DNA of 64,000 nt from Pectobacterium araliae (GCF_037076465.1 NZ_AP028908.1:3162001-3226000); one strand, 5' to 3'; positions 28,300 to 39,629 are shown, numbered from the stretch's first letter. The notes: generated from the letters alone by a model not told the origin. Translations and numbers: made by a program.

Positions 28300-28518
28300 A
28301 AACGTCACGCGGCCAGAAGAATCGCTCCCTCTGGCCGCGTAACTGAATAGGCGGTGCCTCACTCAACGTGTCGTCCGATGCTTGATAACGTTTGTTTTCA
28401 CGTACGGTTATCGGTCTGGTGGACGATAGGCACCCTTTCTTTTGGCATCATTCCAGATGTTATGAGCGAAAATGTTTGCCAGTTAGCAACGCAATCATAA
28501 CCAGTTGAATGAGCAACA
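28300..28518 (-). ncRNA. glmY: GlmY small RNA
   Basis: The minus strand between purL and glrK carries a GlmY homolog, at the same place as in E. coli. The predicted 5' end, about 12 bases after the sigma-54 element, reads GCTCATTCAACTGGTTATG, resembling the E. coli GlmY start. Further on, TATCGTCCAC and ACGTTGAGTGAGGCACC match conserved GlmY/GlmZ blocks and form a GGTGCC/GGCACC-closed stem. A perfect 11-base hairpin at 28307-28340 may end the transcript, but lacks a good T-run. GlmY protects GlmZ from processing by sequestering RapZ, and so raises glmS expression. The 3' end is approximate. Confidence 0.88.
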
Positions 28519-28528
28519 TTGATTAAAA

Positions 28529-28544
28529 TGCACATATCATGCCA
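28529..28544 (-). promoter_or_regulatory. Sigma-54 promoter of glmY
   Basis: The minus strand reads TGGCATGATATGTGCA, which fits TGGCACGNNNNTTGCA with two mismatches and keeps the GG and GC elements exactly ten bases apart. It is the expected target of GlrR-activated sigma-54 polymerase. Confidence 0.88.
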
Positions 28545-28660
28545 ACCTAAAAAAACAAAACATAACCACATGATTAATAATAATTTTTATCATTAACTTT
28601 ATCGAAAAACAGATTATCTGAAATTAAAAGCGCGAAAATATGCGTAAAAGAGACGATTTA

Positions 28661-28678
28661 TGTCGCTAAAAGCAGACA
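28661..28678. promoter_or_regulatory. GlrR binding site 1
   Basis: TGTC-N10-GACA exactly (TGTCGCTAAAAGCAGACA), the GlrR motif known from E. coli, about 130 bases upstream of the sigma-54 element. Confidence 0.85.
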
Positions 28679-28723
28679 GCTTTATCACGCTGCCATAGAA
28701 CCAATATAAATCAATCAGTTAAA

Positions 28724-28741
28724 TGTCACCAATTAGAGACA
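28724..28741. promoter_or_regulatory. GlrR binding site 2
   Basis: A second exact TGTC-N10-GACA (TGTCACCAATTAGAGACA), 63 bases from site 1. Confidence 0.85.
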
Positions 28742-28755
28742 GCAAAAAATCAATC

Positions 28756-28773
28756 CGTCGCAAAAAAACGACA
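28756..28773. promoter_or_regulatory. GlrR binding site 3
   Basis: CGTC-N10-GACA, one base off the motif, 32 bases beyond site 2. Three such sites upstream of glmY mirror the E. coli arrangement. The AT-rich stretch 28545-28660 between sites and promoter could hold IHF sites, which I could not place with confidence. Confidence 0.7.
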
Positions 28774-28791
28774 AACCGAGACAACAGAGGT

Positions 28792-28814
28792 AAAAAAGGG
28801 GCCGAAGCCCCTTT
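28792..28814 (-). terminator. purL intrinsic terminator
   Basis: On the minus strand GGGGCTTCGGCCCC forms a tight UUCG-type hairpin followed by six T residues, 18 bases after the purL stop. Confidence 0.95.
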
Positions 28815-28831
28815 CTCTGACTGACCTTAGC

Positions 28832-31800
28832 TTAGCCTAACTGTCTACGTGCGTTGCGGAACATACGCATCCACGGGCCATCCTCGCCCCATTCTTCCGG
28901 ATGCCAAGAGTTGCTAACGGTACGGAACACGCGTTCAGGATGTGGCATCATGACCGTTGCCCGACCGCTGGTGCTGGTGACCGCCGTAATACCGTTCGGC
29001 GACCCATTCGGGTTAGCTGGATAGTTCTCGGTTACCTGCCCGTAGTGGTTGATATAACGCAGTGCGACCAGACCGTGTTCTTCAATCGCCGCTAAATGTG
29101 CATCGTCGCGGACTTCAACCTGCCCTTCACCGTGTGAAACAGCAATTGGCAGGTGCGATCCCGCCATGTCATTCATAAATAGCGACGGGCTTTTCTCCAC
29201 TTCGACCAGACTGAAACGGGCTTCAAAGCGATCGGATTTATTACGAACAAAGCGCGGCCAGAGATCGGCACCTGGAATTAATTCACGCAGGTTAGACATC
29301 ATCTGGCAGCCGTTACATACGCCCAGCGCCAGCGTCTGCGGACGCAAGAAGAATTCAGCGAATTCATCACGCACGCGAGAGTTGAAAAGAATAGATTTAG
29401 CCCAGCCTTCACCCGCGCCCAGCACGTCACCATAAGAGAAGCCGCCACACGCCACCAGCGCTTGGAAATCCTTCAAGTTACGGCGATTCGCCAGCAGGTC
29501 ACTCATATGGATATCGATGGCATCAAAGCCAGCACGGTGGAACGCCGCCGCCATTTCTACGTGGGAATTCACCCCCTGCTCACGCAGGACTGCCACTTTA
29601 GGCCGAACATGCTTAGCAATATAAGGTGCGGCGATATCTTCCTGCGGGTTGAAGGTCAGCGATACATTCAGGCCAGGGTCGTTATCATCCTGTCTGGCGA
29701 TGTGTTCCTGATCGGCACACTGCGGGTTATCACGCAGGCGCTGCATCTGCCAGCTGGTTTCAGCCCACCAGCGGCGCAGCGTCGAACGGCTTTCCTGATA
29801 GACCGCTTCAGCCCCCTGATTGATGGTGAAACGCGTTCCTTCTTCGGCATAACCAAGATAATGCACGCAATCAGCCAAACCGTGCAGCGCCAGAACGGCG
29901 TTGACTTCGGCACGACGCGCGGCAGGAATCTGGATCACGGCACCCAATTCTTCGTTAAACAGCGTCGCCAGCGTATCTTCACCCTGAGACGCGATATCAA
30001 CAGTCACACCGCAATGGCCAGCAAACGCCATCTCTGCCAGCGTAACCAGCAGGCCGCCGTCAGAACGGTCGTGGTAGGCCAGAAGCGCTTTGTCCGCGAC
30101 CAGTTGCTGTATGGCGTTAAAGAAGCCAGCCAATTGCTCTGGGCTATGAACATCGGCGGTCTTGCGACCCAGTTGACGATAAACCTGCGCCAGCGCTGTC
30201 GCGCCCAGTGCTTTATTACCAGCACCCAGATCGATCAGCAGCAGCGCATTATCCTGTCCGGTACGCAGCTGTGGCGTTACCGTGTTACGCACGTCTTCCA
30301 CGCGGGCAAATGCAGAGATCACCAGCGACATCGGCGAGGTGACCGCGCGATCTTCACCGTCTTCCTGCCAGCGAGTTTTCATCGACATGGAGTCTTTACC
30401 CACTGGGATCGTCAGACCCAGCGCCGGACACAGTTCTTCGCCCACGGCTTTTACCGCATCGTACAGGCCAGCGTCTTCACCTGGATGCCCTGCTGCCGCC
30501 ATCCAGTTTGCAGACAGCTTCACGCGAGTCAGCGGACCGATATGCGTAGCAGCAATGTTCGTCAGCGCCTCACCGACGGCTAAACGCGCGGAGGCCGCAA
30601 AGTTGCGCAGCGCGACAGGCGCACGTTCGCCGATAGACATCGCCTCGCCGTAATAGCTATCAAGGCTAGCGGTAGTCACCGCACAGTCAGCCACTGGCAC
30701 CTGCCACGGCCCAACCATCTGATCGCGTGCCACCATACCGGTAACAGAGCGGTCGCCAATGGTGATCAGGAAGGTTTTTTCCGCGACGACCGGTAAGTGC
30801 AGCACGCGCTCGACCGCTTCGGCCAGATAAATTTCGTCACGCTGTAACGGTGTGCCTTCTACCTGTTTGCGTTCTACATCACGCAGCATCTTCGGCGTTT
30901 TGCCCAGCAGCACATCCAGCGGTAAGTCGATAGGTTGGTTGTTGAAGTGACGATCGTTCATCGTCAGATGCAGTTCTTCCGTCGCTTCACCAATCACCGC
31001 ATAAGGCGCGCGCTCACGGCGGCAAATGTCATCAAACTGTGCCAGTTGCTCTGGCGCAACCGCCAGAACGTAGCGTTCCTGCGACTCGTTACACCAGACT
31101 TCTAGCGGGCTCATGCCTGGCTCATCGTTCAAAATATCACGCAGTTCAAAGCGACCACCGCGACCACCGTCGCTCACCAGTTCAGGCATTGCGTTAGACA
31201 AGCCGCCCGCGCCAACATCGTGAATGAATAGGATCGGGTTGGCTTCACCCAATTGCCAGCAGCGGTCGATCACTTCCTGACAGCGACGCTCCATTTCTGG
31301 GTTATCGCGCTGAACAGAAGCAAAATCCAGATCCGCATCAGACTGACCCGATGCCATGGAAGACGCTGCACCACCGCCCAGACCGATATTCATCGACGGC
31401 CCACCCAGTACAATCAGTTTAGCGCCAACACTAATTTCGCCTTTTTGGACGTGATCGGCGCGAATGTTACCAATGCCGCCCGCCAGCATGATCGGTTTAT
31501 GGTAGCCGCGCGGCTCTGTGCCATTGTGGCTATCAACACGTTCTTCATAGGTACGGAAATAGCCGGTCAGTGCAGGACGGCCGAATTCGTTGTTAAATGC
31601 CGCGCCGCCTAATGGGCCTTCGGTCATGATATCCAGCGCGCTGACAATGCGTTCTGGCTTGCCAAATTCTTCTTCTTCCCACGGTTGGATAAAGCCAGGA
31701 ATACGCAGGTTCGATACCGAGAAGCCAACCAAGCCGGCTTTCGGCTTAGAGCCACGACCCGTTGCGCCTTCATCACGGATTTCGCCGCCAGAGCCAGTCG

Positions 31801-32719
31801 CCGCGCCCGGCCACGGAGAAATCGCGGTTGGGTGGTTATGCGTTTCCACCTTCATCAGGATATGTGCGTCTTCCTGATGGTAAGCATATTGCCCGTTGGC
31901 ATCGGTGTAGAAACGGCCAACGGCGGAACCCTCCATTACAGCGGCGTTGTCTTTATAGGCAGAGAGAACGTGATCGGGCGTGTGTTCAAAGGTGTTTTTG
32001 ATCATTTTGAACAGTGATTTCGGCTGAGTGACGCCGTCGATTACCCAATCTGCGTTAAAAATCTTGTGGCGGCAGTGCTCAGAGTTCGCCTGTGCGAACA
32101 TGTACAGTTCAATATCGGTCGGGTTGCGGCCAAGATGGGTGAAGGCGTCCAGCAGATAATCAATTTCATCTTCTGCCAATGCCAGCCCCAGACGGACATT
32201 CGCCTCCTCCAACGCCTGACGCCCTTGCAGCAGAATTTCGATACGCTTGAAAGGGGCGGGTTGATGATGAGAGAACAGCGCTTCAGCCTGTTTCAGGTCG
32301 CTAAACACGCTTTCCATCATCCGGTCATGCAGCAATGCCCCCAGTTGCTGCCACTGTTCATCACTCAGCGTCGGCGCATGAATATAGAAAGCCAGACCGC
32401 GCTCCAGGCGCAGTACTTTGCTTAATCCACAGTTATGGGCAATGTCCGTGGCTTTGGAAGACCACGGTGAAATGGTGCCAGGACGCGGTGTGACCAGTAA
32501 CAGACGACCTTGCGGCTCGTGCTCCGCGAGAGAAGGACCATACTTCAGCAAACGTGTCAGTTTGGCCTGTTCATCGTTGTTCAGCGGGGCGCTGACATCG
32601 GCGAAATGTACGTATTCAGCATAGATATCGCTAACCGGCAAAATGTGCTCTTTGCAGCGGACCAGCAATTTATTAATACGAAAAGCCGATAAAGCAGGTG
32701 AACCACGCAGTATTTCCAT
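28832..32719 (-). CDS. purL: PurL, phosphoribosylformylglycinamidine synthase
   Basis: PurL converts FGAR to FGAM with ATP and glutamine in purine synthesis. The 1295-residue single-chain form has a PurS-like N-terminal domain. The FGAM synthetase core follows, with [24 protein letters not shown] near 290 and two AIRS-like halves. The C-terminal glutaminase domain has the nucleophile cysteine in [12 protein letters not shown] and the catalytic histidine in [10 protein letters not shown]. Length and sequence match the enterobacterial enzyme closely. A PurR box precedes it and a strong terminator follows. Confidence 0.97.
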   Translation of the reverse strand: MEILRGSPALSAFRINKLLVRCKEHILPVSDIYAEYVHFADVSAPLNNDEQAKLTRLLKYGPSLAEHEPQGRLLLVTPRPGTISPWSSKATDIAHNCGLSKVLRLERGLAFYIHAPTLSDEQWQQLGALLHDRMMESVFSDLKQAEALFSHHQPAPFKRIEILLQGRQALEEANVRLGLALAEDEIDYLLDAFTHLGRNPTDIELYMFAQANSEHCRHKIFNADWVIDGVTQPKSLFKMIKNTFEHTPDHVLSAYKDNAAVMEGSAVGRFYTDANGQYAYHQEDAHILMKVETHNHPTAISPWPGAATGSGGEIRDEGATGRGSKPKAGLVGFSVSNLRIPGFIQPWEEEEFGKPERIVSALDIMTEGPLGGAAFNNEFGRPALTGYFRTYEERVDSHNGTEPRGYHKPIMLAGGIGNIRADHVQKGEISVGAKLIVLGGPSMNIGLGGGAASSMASGQSDADLDFASVQRDNPEMERRCQEVIDRCWQLGEANPILFIHDVGAGGLSNAMPELVSDGGRGGRFELRDILNDEPGMSPLEVWCNESQERYVLAVAPEQLAQFDDICRRERAPYAVIGEATEELHLTMNDRHFNNQPIDLPLDVLLGKTPKMLRDVERKQVEGTPLQRDEIYLAEAVERVLHLPVVAEKTFLITIGDRSVTGMVARDQMVGPWQVPVADCAVTTASLDSYYGEAMSIGERAPVALRNFAASARLAVGEALTNIAATHIGPLTRVKLSANWMAAAGHPGEDAGLYDAVKAVGEELCPALGLTIPVGKDSMSMKTRWQEDGEDRAVTSPMSLVISAFARVEDVRNTVTPQLRTGQDNALLLIDLGAGNKALGATALAQVYRQLGRKTADVHSPEQLAGFFNAIQQLVADKALLAYHDRSDGGLLVTLAEMAFAGHCGVTVDIASQGEDTLATLFNEELGAVIQIPAARRAEVNAVLALHGLADCVHYLGYAEEGTRFTINQGAEAVYQESRSTLRRWWAETSWQMQRLRDNPQCADQEHIARQDDNDPGLNVSLTFNPQEDIAAPYIAKHVRPKVAVLREQGVNSHVEMAAAFHRAGFDAIDIHMSDLLANRRNLKDFQALVACGGFSYGDVLGAGEGWAKSILFNSRVRDEFAEFFLRPQTLALGVCNGCQMMSNLRELIPGADLWPRFVRNKSDRFEARFSLVEVEKSPSLFMNDMAGSHLPIAVSHGEGQVEVRDDAHLAAIEEHGLVALRYINHYGQVTENYPANPNGSPNGITAVTSTSGRATVMMPHPERVFRTVSNSWHPEEWGEDGPWMRMFRNARRQLG

Positions 32720-32816
32720 AATCTAAAGTTCTCTCGTCTTCGATGCACTGGCTGCGATACAGCCACTGGGCACAACAGGGGGGAAACGCGCACATTATAG
32801 AGAATCCTTCCCTCGG

Positions 32817-32832
32817 ACGAAACCGTTTGCGT
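32817..32832 (-). promoter_or_regulatory. PurR box of purL
   Basis: On the minus strand the site reads ACGCAAACGGTTTCGT, an excellent match to the PurR operator. It is about 100 bases upstream of the purL start. Purine-loaded PurR would repress purL. Confidence 0.9.
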
Positions 32833-32998
32833 GGCGATAATTTCACTTCACATCCGTCGAATGATTAATCGGTGACCAAATCAATAAAAGTTGCACACTG
32901 GCGGTTTGTTAAGCAAAATGCCCCCACTCTGGGAAATGACGTATAAAAAAACTGCCGTTACAGACAGCCTGGCCATCCGGCCGCCGAGAGATAACTAT

Positions 32999-34444
32999 TT
33001 GAAGCCGTTAAAATTAAATTATTTTTTCATCGGGATTATCACGTTACTACTGGCGTTAGCGCTATGGCCTAGCATTCCCTGGCGCAGCAGTCAGGATGTA
33101 CAGCTCAGGCAGATCCTCTCACGCGGCGAGTTACGTATCAGTACCGTTAACTCACCGCTGACTTATGCTATGAGCAACGGTTCCCCGACAGGTCTGGACT
33201 ATGAACTGGCAAAACGGTTTGCCGATTACCTCGGCGTCAAGCTGGTGGTTTCGCCACGCAAGAATCTTGACGAACTGTTCGACGATCTGGACGGTGACGA
33301 TGCAGATCTGCTGGCTGCCGGGTTGATTTACAATCATGAGCGTCTGGAGCGTTTCCGTGCTGGCCCGACCTACTACTCCATCTCACAGCAGATGGTCTAC
33401 CGCCTCGGTTCACCTCGCCCAAAAACGCTGGATAAACTGCAAGGCCGTCTCGTTGTCACATCAGGCTCCGCCCATGCGGCGACCCTGCGCGATTTAAAAG
33501 CAGAGAAGTACCCACAGTTGAGCTGGGAATCCGCCTCCGATCAGAGCACACAGGAATTACTGAAACAGGTTGCTGACGGCAAACTGGACTATGCACTAGG
33601 CGACTCAGTGACCATCGGCCTGATGCAGCGTATCCATCCGCAGCTCGCCGTTGCCTTCGATCTTAGCGACGAAGAGCCGGTCACCTGGTATATGCGTCGA
33701 TCGCACGATGACAGTCTGTCTGCTGCCCTGTTGGATTTTTTCAGCAAGATTGTCGAAGATGGCACGCTCGCGCGTCTGGAAGAAAAATATCTTGGTCACG
33801 TTGGTGAATTTGATTATGTCGATACCACCACGTTTCTGAGCGCCATTGATGAAACGTTGCCGGATCTGCGCCCGCTGTTTGAAAAACACGCCACCGATAT
33901 CGACTGGAAGTTGCTAGCCGCCATCTCCTATCAGGAGTCACACTGGAACCCGCTGGCAACCTCCCCTACCGGCGTGCGCGGGTTGATGATGCTAACGCGT
34001 AACACAGCAGAAAGCCTGAACGTGACCGATCGCGTCGACCCAGAGCAGAGTATTCGCGGCGGCGCACAATATATGTCAAATATGATGCAGAAAATGCCAG
34101 ACACCATTCCCGAAGATGAAAAAATCTGGTTTGCGCTGGCATCCTACAATATGGGGTACGCCCATCTGCTTGATGCACGTAAATTGACCGAGAAACAAAA
34201 AGGCAATCCTGACAGTTGGGTAGACGTAAAAATGCGCCTGCCAATGCTAAGTCAGAAGCGCTATTACACGCAAACCACCTACGGCTACGCACGCGGGCAA
34301 GAAGCCTATAACTATGTGGAAAATATTCGGCGCTATATGGTGAGTCTGGAAGGTTATCTGATAGAAAAAGAAGCCAAGGCTCAGCAACAAACCCAGATTG
34401 CGCAAGGCTATCCGGCCGTCCCTCTGAACAAGGTACAGGAATAA
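32999..34444 (+). CDS. mltF: MltF, membrane-bound lytic transglycosylase F
   Basis: MltF cleaves peptidoglycan glycan strands. The start chosen is a TTG at 32999-33001 giving [13 protein letters not shown], which aligns with the family N terminus and has GAGAG upstream. ATG codons at 32891, 32918 and 32936 in the same frame would add 21-36 unmatched residues. The 481-residue protein has one N-terminal membrane anchor (about 7-25). A regulatory domain similar to solute-binding proteins follows (about 40-265). The catalytic lysozyme-like domain (about 290-420) has the glutamate in [22 protein letters not shown]. It is divergent from purL, as in E. coli. Confidence 0.92.
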   Translation: MKPLKLNYFFIGIITLLLALALWPSIPWRSSQDVQLRQILSRGELRISTVNSPLTYAMSNGSPTGLDYELAKRFADYLGVKLVVSPRKNLDELFDDLDGDDADLLAAGLIYNHERLERFRAGPTYYSISQQMVYRLGSPRPKTLDKLQGRLVVTSGSAHAATLRDLKAEKYPQLSWESASDQSTQELLKQVADGKLDYALGDSVTIGLMQRIHPQLAVAFDLSDEEPVTWYMRRSHDDSLSAALLDFFSKIVEDGTLARLEEKYLGHVGEFDYVDTTTFLSAIDETLPDLRPLFEKHATDIDWKLLAAISYQESHWNPLATSPTGVRGLMMLTRNTAESLNVTDRVDPEQSIRGGAQYMSNMMQKMPDTIPEDEKIWFALASYNMGYAHLLDARKLTEKQKGNPDSWVDVKMRLPMLSQKRYYTQTTYGYARGQEAYNYVENIRRYMVSLEGYLIEKEAKAQQQTQIAQGYPAVPLNKVQE

Positions 34445-34588
34445 GACTACATAAAGAAAAAAACGCTGCGACTCCAGCCCCCGTGCTGGTCACGTCAGCC
34501 TCATTTTAGGAGAAACGCGGGGATGAGGTAGGGACACCTCGCCCCGTGGTCGCTCCGTGTATCTCGGTTCTAAAAGATCGGCGTTGCG

Positions 34589-35101
<513 letters not shown>

Positions 35102-35184
35102 TCACTTAGAACCTATCCCATTAGGCTCTTATCATTCCTATTTTGGCGGCGCATTATACCTATATGGCTGGCGTATTGAAGACG

Positions 35185-35823
35185 TTACTCCAGTTGTTGC
35201 AGACTCCCTTCGGGCGTCACCCGCCAGCGATGCTCGCAAAAATAGAGCAATGGGTTGTCCTGCTTGCTATCGCTATAACCGCTGTAGAGCTTGAGCGGTG
35301 CGCCTAAACGCTGTTCCATCTGCGTGACTTTTTCATGCCCGAGACAGCGCAGCGTGAGTACCCAGCCACCGTAGCGACGGGTAATCTGACTCCCCATCAG
35401 GCGCACGCCAGATAGAAAAGGGGAATCGTGATAGACCTGCTCCACCAGTCGCTGTGGCGATCCCGTCACCAGCCAAACCTGTGCATCACTGTCTTCAAGA
35501 TAGCTTTTCAACCGCTGTTGAACCTGCGGAAACGGGATGACATCGCGACGAAACGCACCGACGAACTGCTTTTCAAGCAGGACAAGGTCATCTTCGTCAC
35601 GCCCAAACGTAATCGCCCACAGCAACCCACTCATCGGCCAGCGCGCCGCGCGACCCCGAATCAATAATCCAAGCCCGATAATCGGTAATAGCGGAATAAC
35701 CAGAATGAGATTTAACGGCAATCGACGAAGCAAGAAACGTAAAAAACTGCCAAACATATCCTGCTGATGCAACGTGCCATCCAGATCAAAAAAAACAATA
35801 CGTTGCTCTCGCTTATCACTCAA
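35185..35823 (-). CDS. pgpC: PgpC, phosphatidylglycerophosphatase C
   Basis: PgpC (YfhB) dephosphorylates phosphatidylglycerophosphate to phosphatidylglycerol at the inner membrane. The 212-residue HAD-family protein has the nucleophile motif FFDLDGTLHQ near residue 11, one hydrophobic stretch (about 34-56) and WLVTGSPQ near 118. A TTG start at 35821-35823 is preceded by GGGGG at good spacing. The nearby ATG (35826-35828) is in another frame and stops after two codons. The C terminus HRWRVTPEGSLQQLE is conserved. Confidence 0.92.
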   Translation of the reverse strand: MSDKREQRIVFFDLDGTLHQQDMFGSFLRFLLRRLPLNLILVIPLLPIIGLGLLIRGRAARWPMSGLLWAITFGRDEDDLVLLEKQFVGAFRRDVIPFPQVQQRLKSYLEDSDAQVWLVTGSPQRLVEQVYHDSPFLSGVRLMGSQITRRYGGWVLTLRCLGHEKVTQMEQRLGAPLKLYSGYSDSKQDNPLLYFCEHRWRVTPEGSLQQLE

Positions 35824-35854
35824 AACATATCCCCCGACTTATACCAAGATAGTC

Positions 35855-36781
35855 TTATCCGCTAATCAGCGCCTCACGCAGATAACCGTTGTGCTGCTTC
35901 AGGCGTTCACGCGCCGTCTCTACGTCAATATTAGCCAGAAGCATCAGAATCGCAGGCTTAACGTTATTATCTGCCTGTACCAGCGCCTGCCGCGCCGTAT
36001 CCTGTTCTGCCCCCGTCGCTTCCACCACAATACGGCAAGCCCGATCCAACAGCTTCACATTGGTTGCCTTCACATCGACCATCAAATTCTGATACACCTT
36101 CCCCAGCTTAACCATTACGCCAGTAGAAATCATATTCAGGACTAATTTTTGCGCGGTTCCTGACTTCAGCCGTGTTGAGCCCGTTAACGCTTCTGGGCCG
36201 ACCACGGGAGATATCGCTACCTGCGCGTCCTGTGCGATCGGGGAGTCTGGGTTACAAGAGATGGCCGCCGTCCGGCAACCGACATGACGCGCATAGCACA
36301 ATGCACCCATCACATACGGTGTCCTGCCCGATGCTGCAAGGCCGATCACCATATCAGCGTCGGTTAAATTCAGCGCTTTTAAATCAGCCTCACCCAATGC
36401 TGGATCGTCTTCCGCACCTTCTACCGCCTTAAGCAATGCCCCCGGTCCGCCAGCAATCAGACCGATAACCAGCCCGTGCGGCACACCAAACGTCGGTGGG
36501 CATTCCGATGCATCCAACACGCCCAAACGACCACTGGTCCCCGCTCCCAGATAGATCAGCCGCCCTCCCGCCTGTAACGATGCCGTAGCCAAATCGACAG
36601 CTTCAGCGATCGCGGGTAAAACCTGCGCAATCGCTTCAGGCACTTTCCGATCTTCCTGATTAAAGGCGTACATCATCTCCAGCGTAGAGAACTGATCCAG
36701 CGACATGGTTGCTGGATTTCGGGTTTCAGAAACCAATTTCCCTAAATTAAGACGCTCTCTATCCACCCTGCCTGAACTCAT
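35855..36781 (-). CDS. murQ: MurQ, N-acetylmuramic acid 6-phosphate etherase
   Basis: MurQ splits MurNAc-6-phosphate into GlcNAc-6-phosphate and lactate in peptidoglycan recycling. The 308-residue SIS-domain protein has [21 protein letters not shown] near residue 78 and [15 protein letters not shown] near 147. A UBA-like helical C-terminal domain follows. The N terminus [25 protein letters not shown] is family-typical. No murP or murR gene is adjacent. It is divergent from lapG. Confidence 0.94.
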   Translation of the reverse strand: MSSGRVDRERLNLGKLVSETRNPATMSLDQFSTLEMMYAFNQEDRKVPEAIAQVLPAIAEAVDLATASLQAGGRLIYLGAGTSGRLGVLDASECPPTFGVPHGLVIGLIAGGPGALLKAVEGAEDDPALGEADLKALNLTDADMVIGLAASGRTPYVMGALCYARHVGCRTAAISCNPDSPIAQDAQVAISPVVGPEALTGSTRLKSGTAQKLVLNMISTGVMVKLGKVYQNLMVDVKATNVKLLDRACRIVVEATGAEQDTARQALVQADNNVKPAILMLLANIDVETARERLKQHNGYLREALISG

Positions 36782-36955
36782 TTTGCTACCTCATGCCTTA
36801 TGCCAGCGTTCTTTCAACGATTTCCACACTCGTATGACAAACAACGATTTTCACCACTATAATCGCTTTGGAGCCCTGAAAAAGTAAGCTATTCTGCATC
36901 GTAGCATCGAATTCACTCTCCACATTCATCTCGCAAGGCAAACAGAGAAACCTCA

Positions 36956-37645
36956 GTGCGACTCTCCGGGTTCAGGATCTCCAGTTACAAGGCCTTCTTT
37001 ATTAGCTGTCTGCTGTTTCTGCTGGCGGGTTCTCTACGTGCAGACTGGGATTTTATTACCATTAATCAGCGAACCGAGCCGCTTTATGGCCCGGCAACGC
37101 CCGATGCTCGCCGTCGGATTGAGGAATGGCAAACGCTGTTGGTCAATTCCCGCAATAAAGATGAAAAGGCGCTGCTCAGCAGCGTGAACCAGTTTTTCAA
37201 CGACCGTATGCTGTTTCGCGATGATATTGTCGTCTGGAATCAGGAAGATTACTGGGCAACACCGATTGAAGCGCTGCGTAAAGGCGCCGGAGACTGCGAG
37301 GATTATGCGCTTGCCAAGTATTTTACGCTGCGTCATTTAGGCGTATCAGCGGACAAATTACGCATTACCTATGTTAAAGCCCTGCGTCTGAATAAAGCGC
37401 ACATGGTCGTAACCTATTATCCCACGCCAACCTCGATTCCACTGGTGTTGGACAATCTGACCGATAAGATTCAACCTGCGACAGAGCGCAACGATTTAGT
37501 TCCGGTGTACGCCTTTAATGGCGAAGGTCTCTGGCTGCCGGGTGCAAGCGGCAGCAACAAACGCGTCGGTGACAGTAAACGACTTTCACGCTGGCAGGAT
37601 GTATTAACCAAAATGCGTGCCGAAGGGTTTTCAATTGAGGAGTAA
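36956..37645 (+). CDS. lapG: LapG-like periplasmic cysteine protease
   Basis: LapG is the calcium-dependent protease that cuts the N terminus of LapA-type adhesins and releases them from the outer membrane, dispersing biofilm. The 229-residue protein uses a GTG start (36956). A signal peptide or anchor covers about 10-29. The catalytic triad of the BTLCP family is visible as C114 (GAGDCEDYA), H149 (NKAHMVV) and D166 (LVLDNL). lapD follows nine bases downstream, so the two are cotranscribed. The substrate is presumably the giant adhesin at 40111-51339, which carries a TAAG site. Confidence 0.93.
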   Translation: MRLSGFRISSYKAFFISCLLFLLAGSLRADWDFITINQRTEPLYGPATPDARRRIEEWQTLLVNSRNKDEKALLSSVNQFFNDRMLFRDDIVVWNQEDYWATPIEALRKGAGDCEDYALAKYFTLRHLGVSADKLRITYVKALRLNKAHMVVTYYPTPTSIPLVLDNLTDKIQPATERNDLVPVYAFNGEGLWLPGASGSNKRVGDSKRLSRWQDVLTKMRAEGFSIEE

Positions 37646-37654
37646 AGGTAGGCT

Positions 37655-39607
37655 ATGTCTCTATACAAACAACTACTGATAGCCATCTGCCTGTTTGTGC
37701 TAATCATTTTCAGCGGGAGCTTTTTCGTCAGTCTGGAAAATTCGCGCGAACAATACAATAACCAGCTTCACTCTCATGCGCAGGATGCCGCGACGGCGCT
37801 CGGGCTTTCCCTGACGCCGAATATTGATGACCCGGCGATGGTGGAGCTGATGGTCAGCTCGATTTTCGACAGCGGCTATTTTTCCAGCATTCGCGTGCGA
37901 GATTTAAAAACTGGCAGCGTCACGCTGGAACGCACCGCCTCGCCGGATATCCCTGATGTCCCGATCTGGTTTGTCCGAGTAGTGAACCTGCAACCCGGCG
38001 CGGGCGAAGCCATCGTAATGCGAGGTTGGGAACAGGCAGCAAAAGTGGAAGTGGTCAGCCATCCGATGTTCGCAGTCACCCGTTTGTGGCGCAGCAGCAC
38101 GGCCACCTTCCTGTGGCTGCTCGGCTGTGGCACGCTGGGCGTGTTCCTCGGTGCGCTGTTCCTGCGCCGCCAGCTACGCCCACTCGATTATATCGTCGAC
38201 CAGTCGCTGGCGATCACCCGCCGTGAATTCCTCAGCCAGCCGAACCTGCCCAATACGCCCGAATTCCGCCGCGTCGCGCAGGCGATGAACCTGATGGTCA
38301 GCAAGCTCAAAACGCTGTTTGAAGAAGAAGCAGAGCGAAGCGAGCGCTTACGTCAGGACGCCTATCAAGATCCACAAACCGGACTGAATAACCGTCGTGC
38401 ATTTGATATGCAATTCAACGACAAACTAGCCGATGAAGAGACTGCCCCCGGCTTTCTTATTATGATTCGCATGCAAGATCTGGCGGGTATGAACCAGCGG
38501 TTGGGTGGCCAGCGTACCGATGCACTATTAGCCTCTGTCGGGCATATTCTGCGTAAAACGCAAAAACAGCACACGAATACGGAGAGTCTCTTGGCACGCA
38601 TCCGCGGTGGTGAGTTTGCGCTGTTCTGCCCCGGTTTAGTCGACAAAGAGGCCTATGCGCTGATTGGCGAATTGACACGCAACATCGAAACTCTGCATCT
38701 GACAGGCGAAACCGATGTCTCCCCTGTCGCCCAATTCGGTATGGTGCCCTTCCGCCCCGGTGACACCGCACAATCTCTGTTTATTCAGGGCGATCAGGCG
38801 CTCACACGAGCCGAAAGCGATACCGATACTACCGCCACTCACGACATTCCGTCCGCCAGTGCCGAACAGGTCGAAACCGATCGTCATATGTGGTTTAACC
38901 TGCTCGATCCGATCCTTGAACAGGAGCGTTTGCAGCTTTTCCTGCAACCCGTTGTCGCATGTGACGATCCTAACCAAGTATTACATCACAAAGTACTGGC
39001 CCGCATTCAGGATGAGCAAGGAAACAGCATCGCAGCAGGTCGTTTCTTGCCGTGGATTCAACGCTTTGGCTGGGATACGCGTCTGGATCAGGCCATGCTG
39101 CACGAAGTGCTGGACTACCTCCGCCAGCACGACGGCAATCTCGCACTCAGTCTGTCTGGTACCACCGTATTGAATCTTCATCTACTCGCCGATCTGCTTG
39201 CTCCGCTAAAGCATCAGCCAGACATCGCCAGACGACTGATTCTGGAGCTGGATGAGAACCAATTGCCAGACAGCGCCCAACTGGAAGCCTTAATCAAGCT
39301 GCTGAATGAGCACGGCTGTGCGCTGGGGCTACAACATTTTGGTGGGCGCTTTAATATGATCGGCAACTTGTCTCAATGGGGACTGGCTTACCTGAAAGTC
39401 GATGGCAGCTACATCCGCAACATCGATCAGGAAAGCGATAAGCAAATGTTTATCGAAGCGCTGTACCGTGCAACCAACAGTATTGCCCTACCGCTTATCG
39501 CCGAACGCGTTGAAACCGCAGGTGAGCTCAAAGTGCTTCAGGAAATGGGATTACAGGGAGCGATGGGACGACTACTGGGTGAACCGATGCCAGCGCTCAA
39601 GGCCTGA
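37655..39607 (+). CDS. lapD: LapD-like inside-out c-di-GMP receptor
   Basis: LapD binds c-di-GMP with a degenerate cytoplasmic EAL domain and then sequesters LapG in the periplasm, so the adhesin stays on the cell. The 650-residue protein has membrane helices at about 7-27 and 150-172. The periplasmic sensor between them contains G124-W125-E126-Q127, which fits the LapG-docking GWxQ motif. A HAMP segment comes next. A degenerate GGDEF domain has RGGEF near 316, and a degenerate EAL domain has KVLAR in place of EAL near 446. Loss of catalytic motifs is expected for the receptor role. Confidence 0.93.
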   Translation: MSLYKQLLIAICLFVLIIFSGSFFVSLENSREQYNNQLHSHAQDAATALGLSLTPNIDDPAMVELMVSSIFDSGYFSSIRVRDLKTGSVTLERTASPDIPDVPIWFVRVVNLQPGAGEAIVMRGWEQAAKVEVVSHPMFAVTRLWRSSTATFLWLLGCGTLGVFLGALFLRRQLRPLDYIVDQSLAITRREFLSQPNLPNTPEFRRVAQAMNLMVSKLKTLFEEEAERSERLRQDAYQDPQTGLNNRRAFDMQFNDKLADEETAPGFLIMIRMQDLAGMNQRLGGQRTDALLASVGHILRKTQKQHTNTESLLARIRGGEFALFCPGLVDKEAYALIGELTRNIETLHLTGETDVSPVAQFGMVPFRPGDTAQSLFIQGDQALTRAESDTDTTATHDIPSASAEQVETDRHMWFNLLDPILEQERLQLFLQPVVACDDPNQVLHHKVLARIQDEQGNSIAAGRFLPWIQRFGWDTRLDQAMLHEVLDYLRQHDGNLALSLSGTTVLNLHLLADLLAPLKHQPDIARRLILELDENQLPDSAQLEALIKLLNEHGCALGLQHFGGRFNMIGNLSQWGLAYLKVDGSYIRNIDQESDKQMFIEALYRATNSIALPLIAERVETAGELKVLQEMGLQGAMGRLLGEPMPALKA

Positions 39608-39629
39608 CGCCATTTTGGCAGTTCGCTAC

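Noticed and set aside
28126..28362. 79-codon upstream extension of glrK
   Set aside because: It runs back into the glmY 3' hairpin, and the family start is at 28125, which has its own ribosome site.
34517..34547. GGGGATGAGGT/ACCTCGCCCC hairpin between mltF and tadA as a terminator
   Set aside because: The stem is imperfect and no T-run follows on either strand, so I did not call it.
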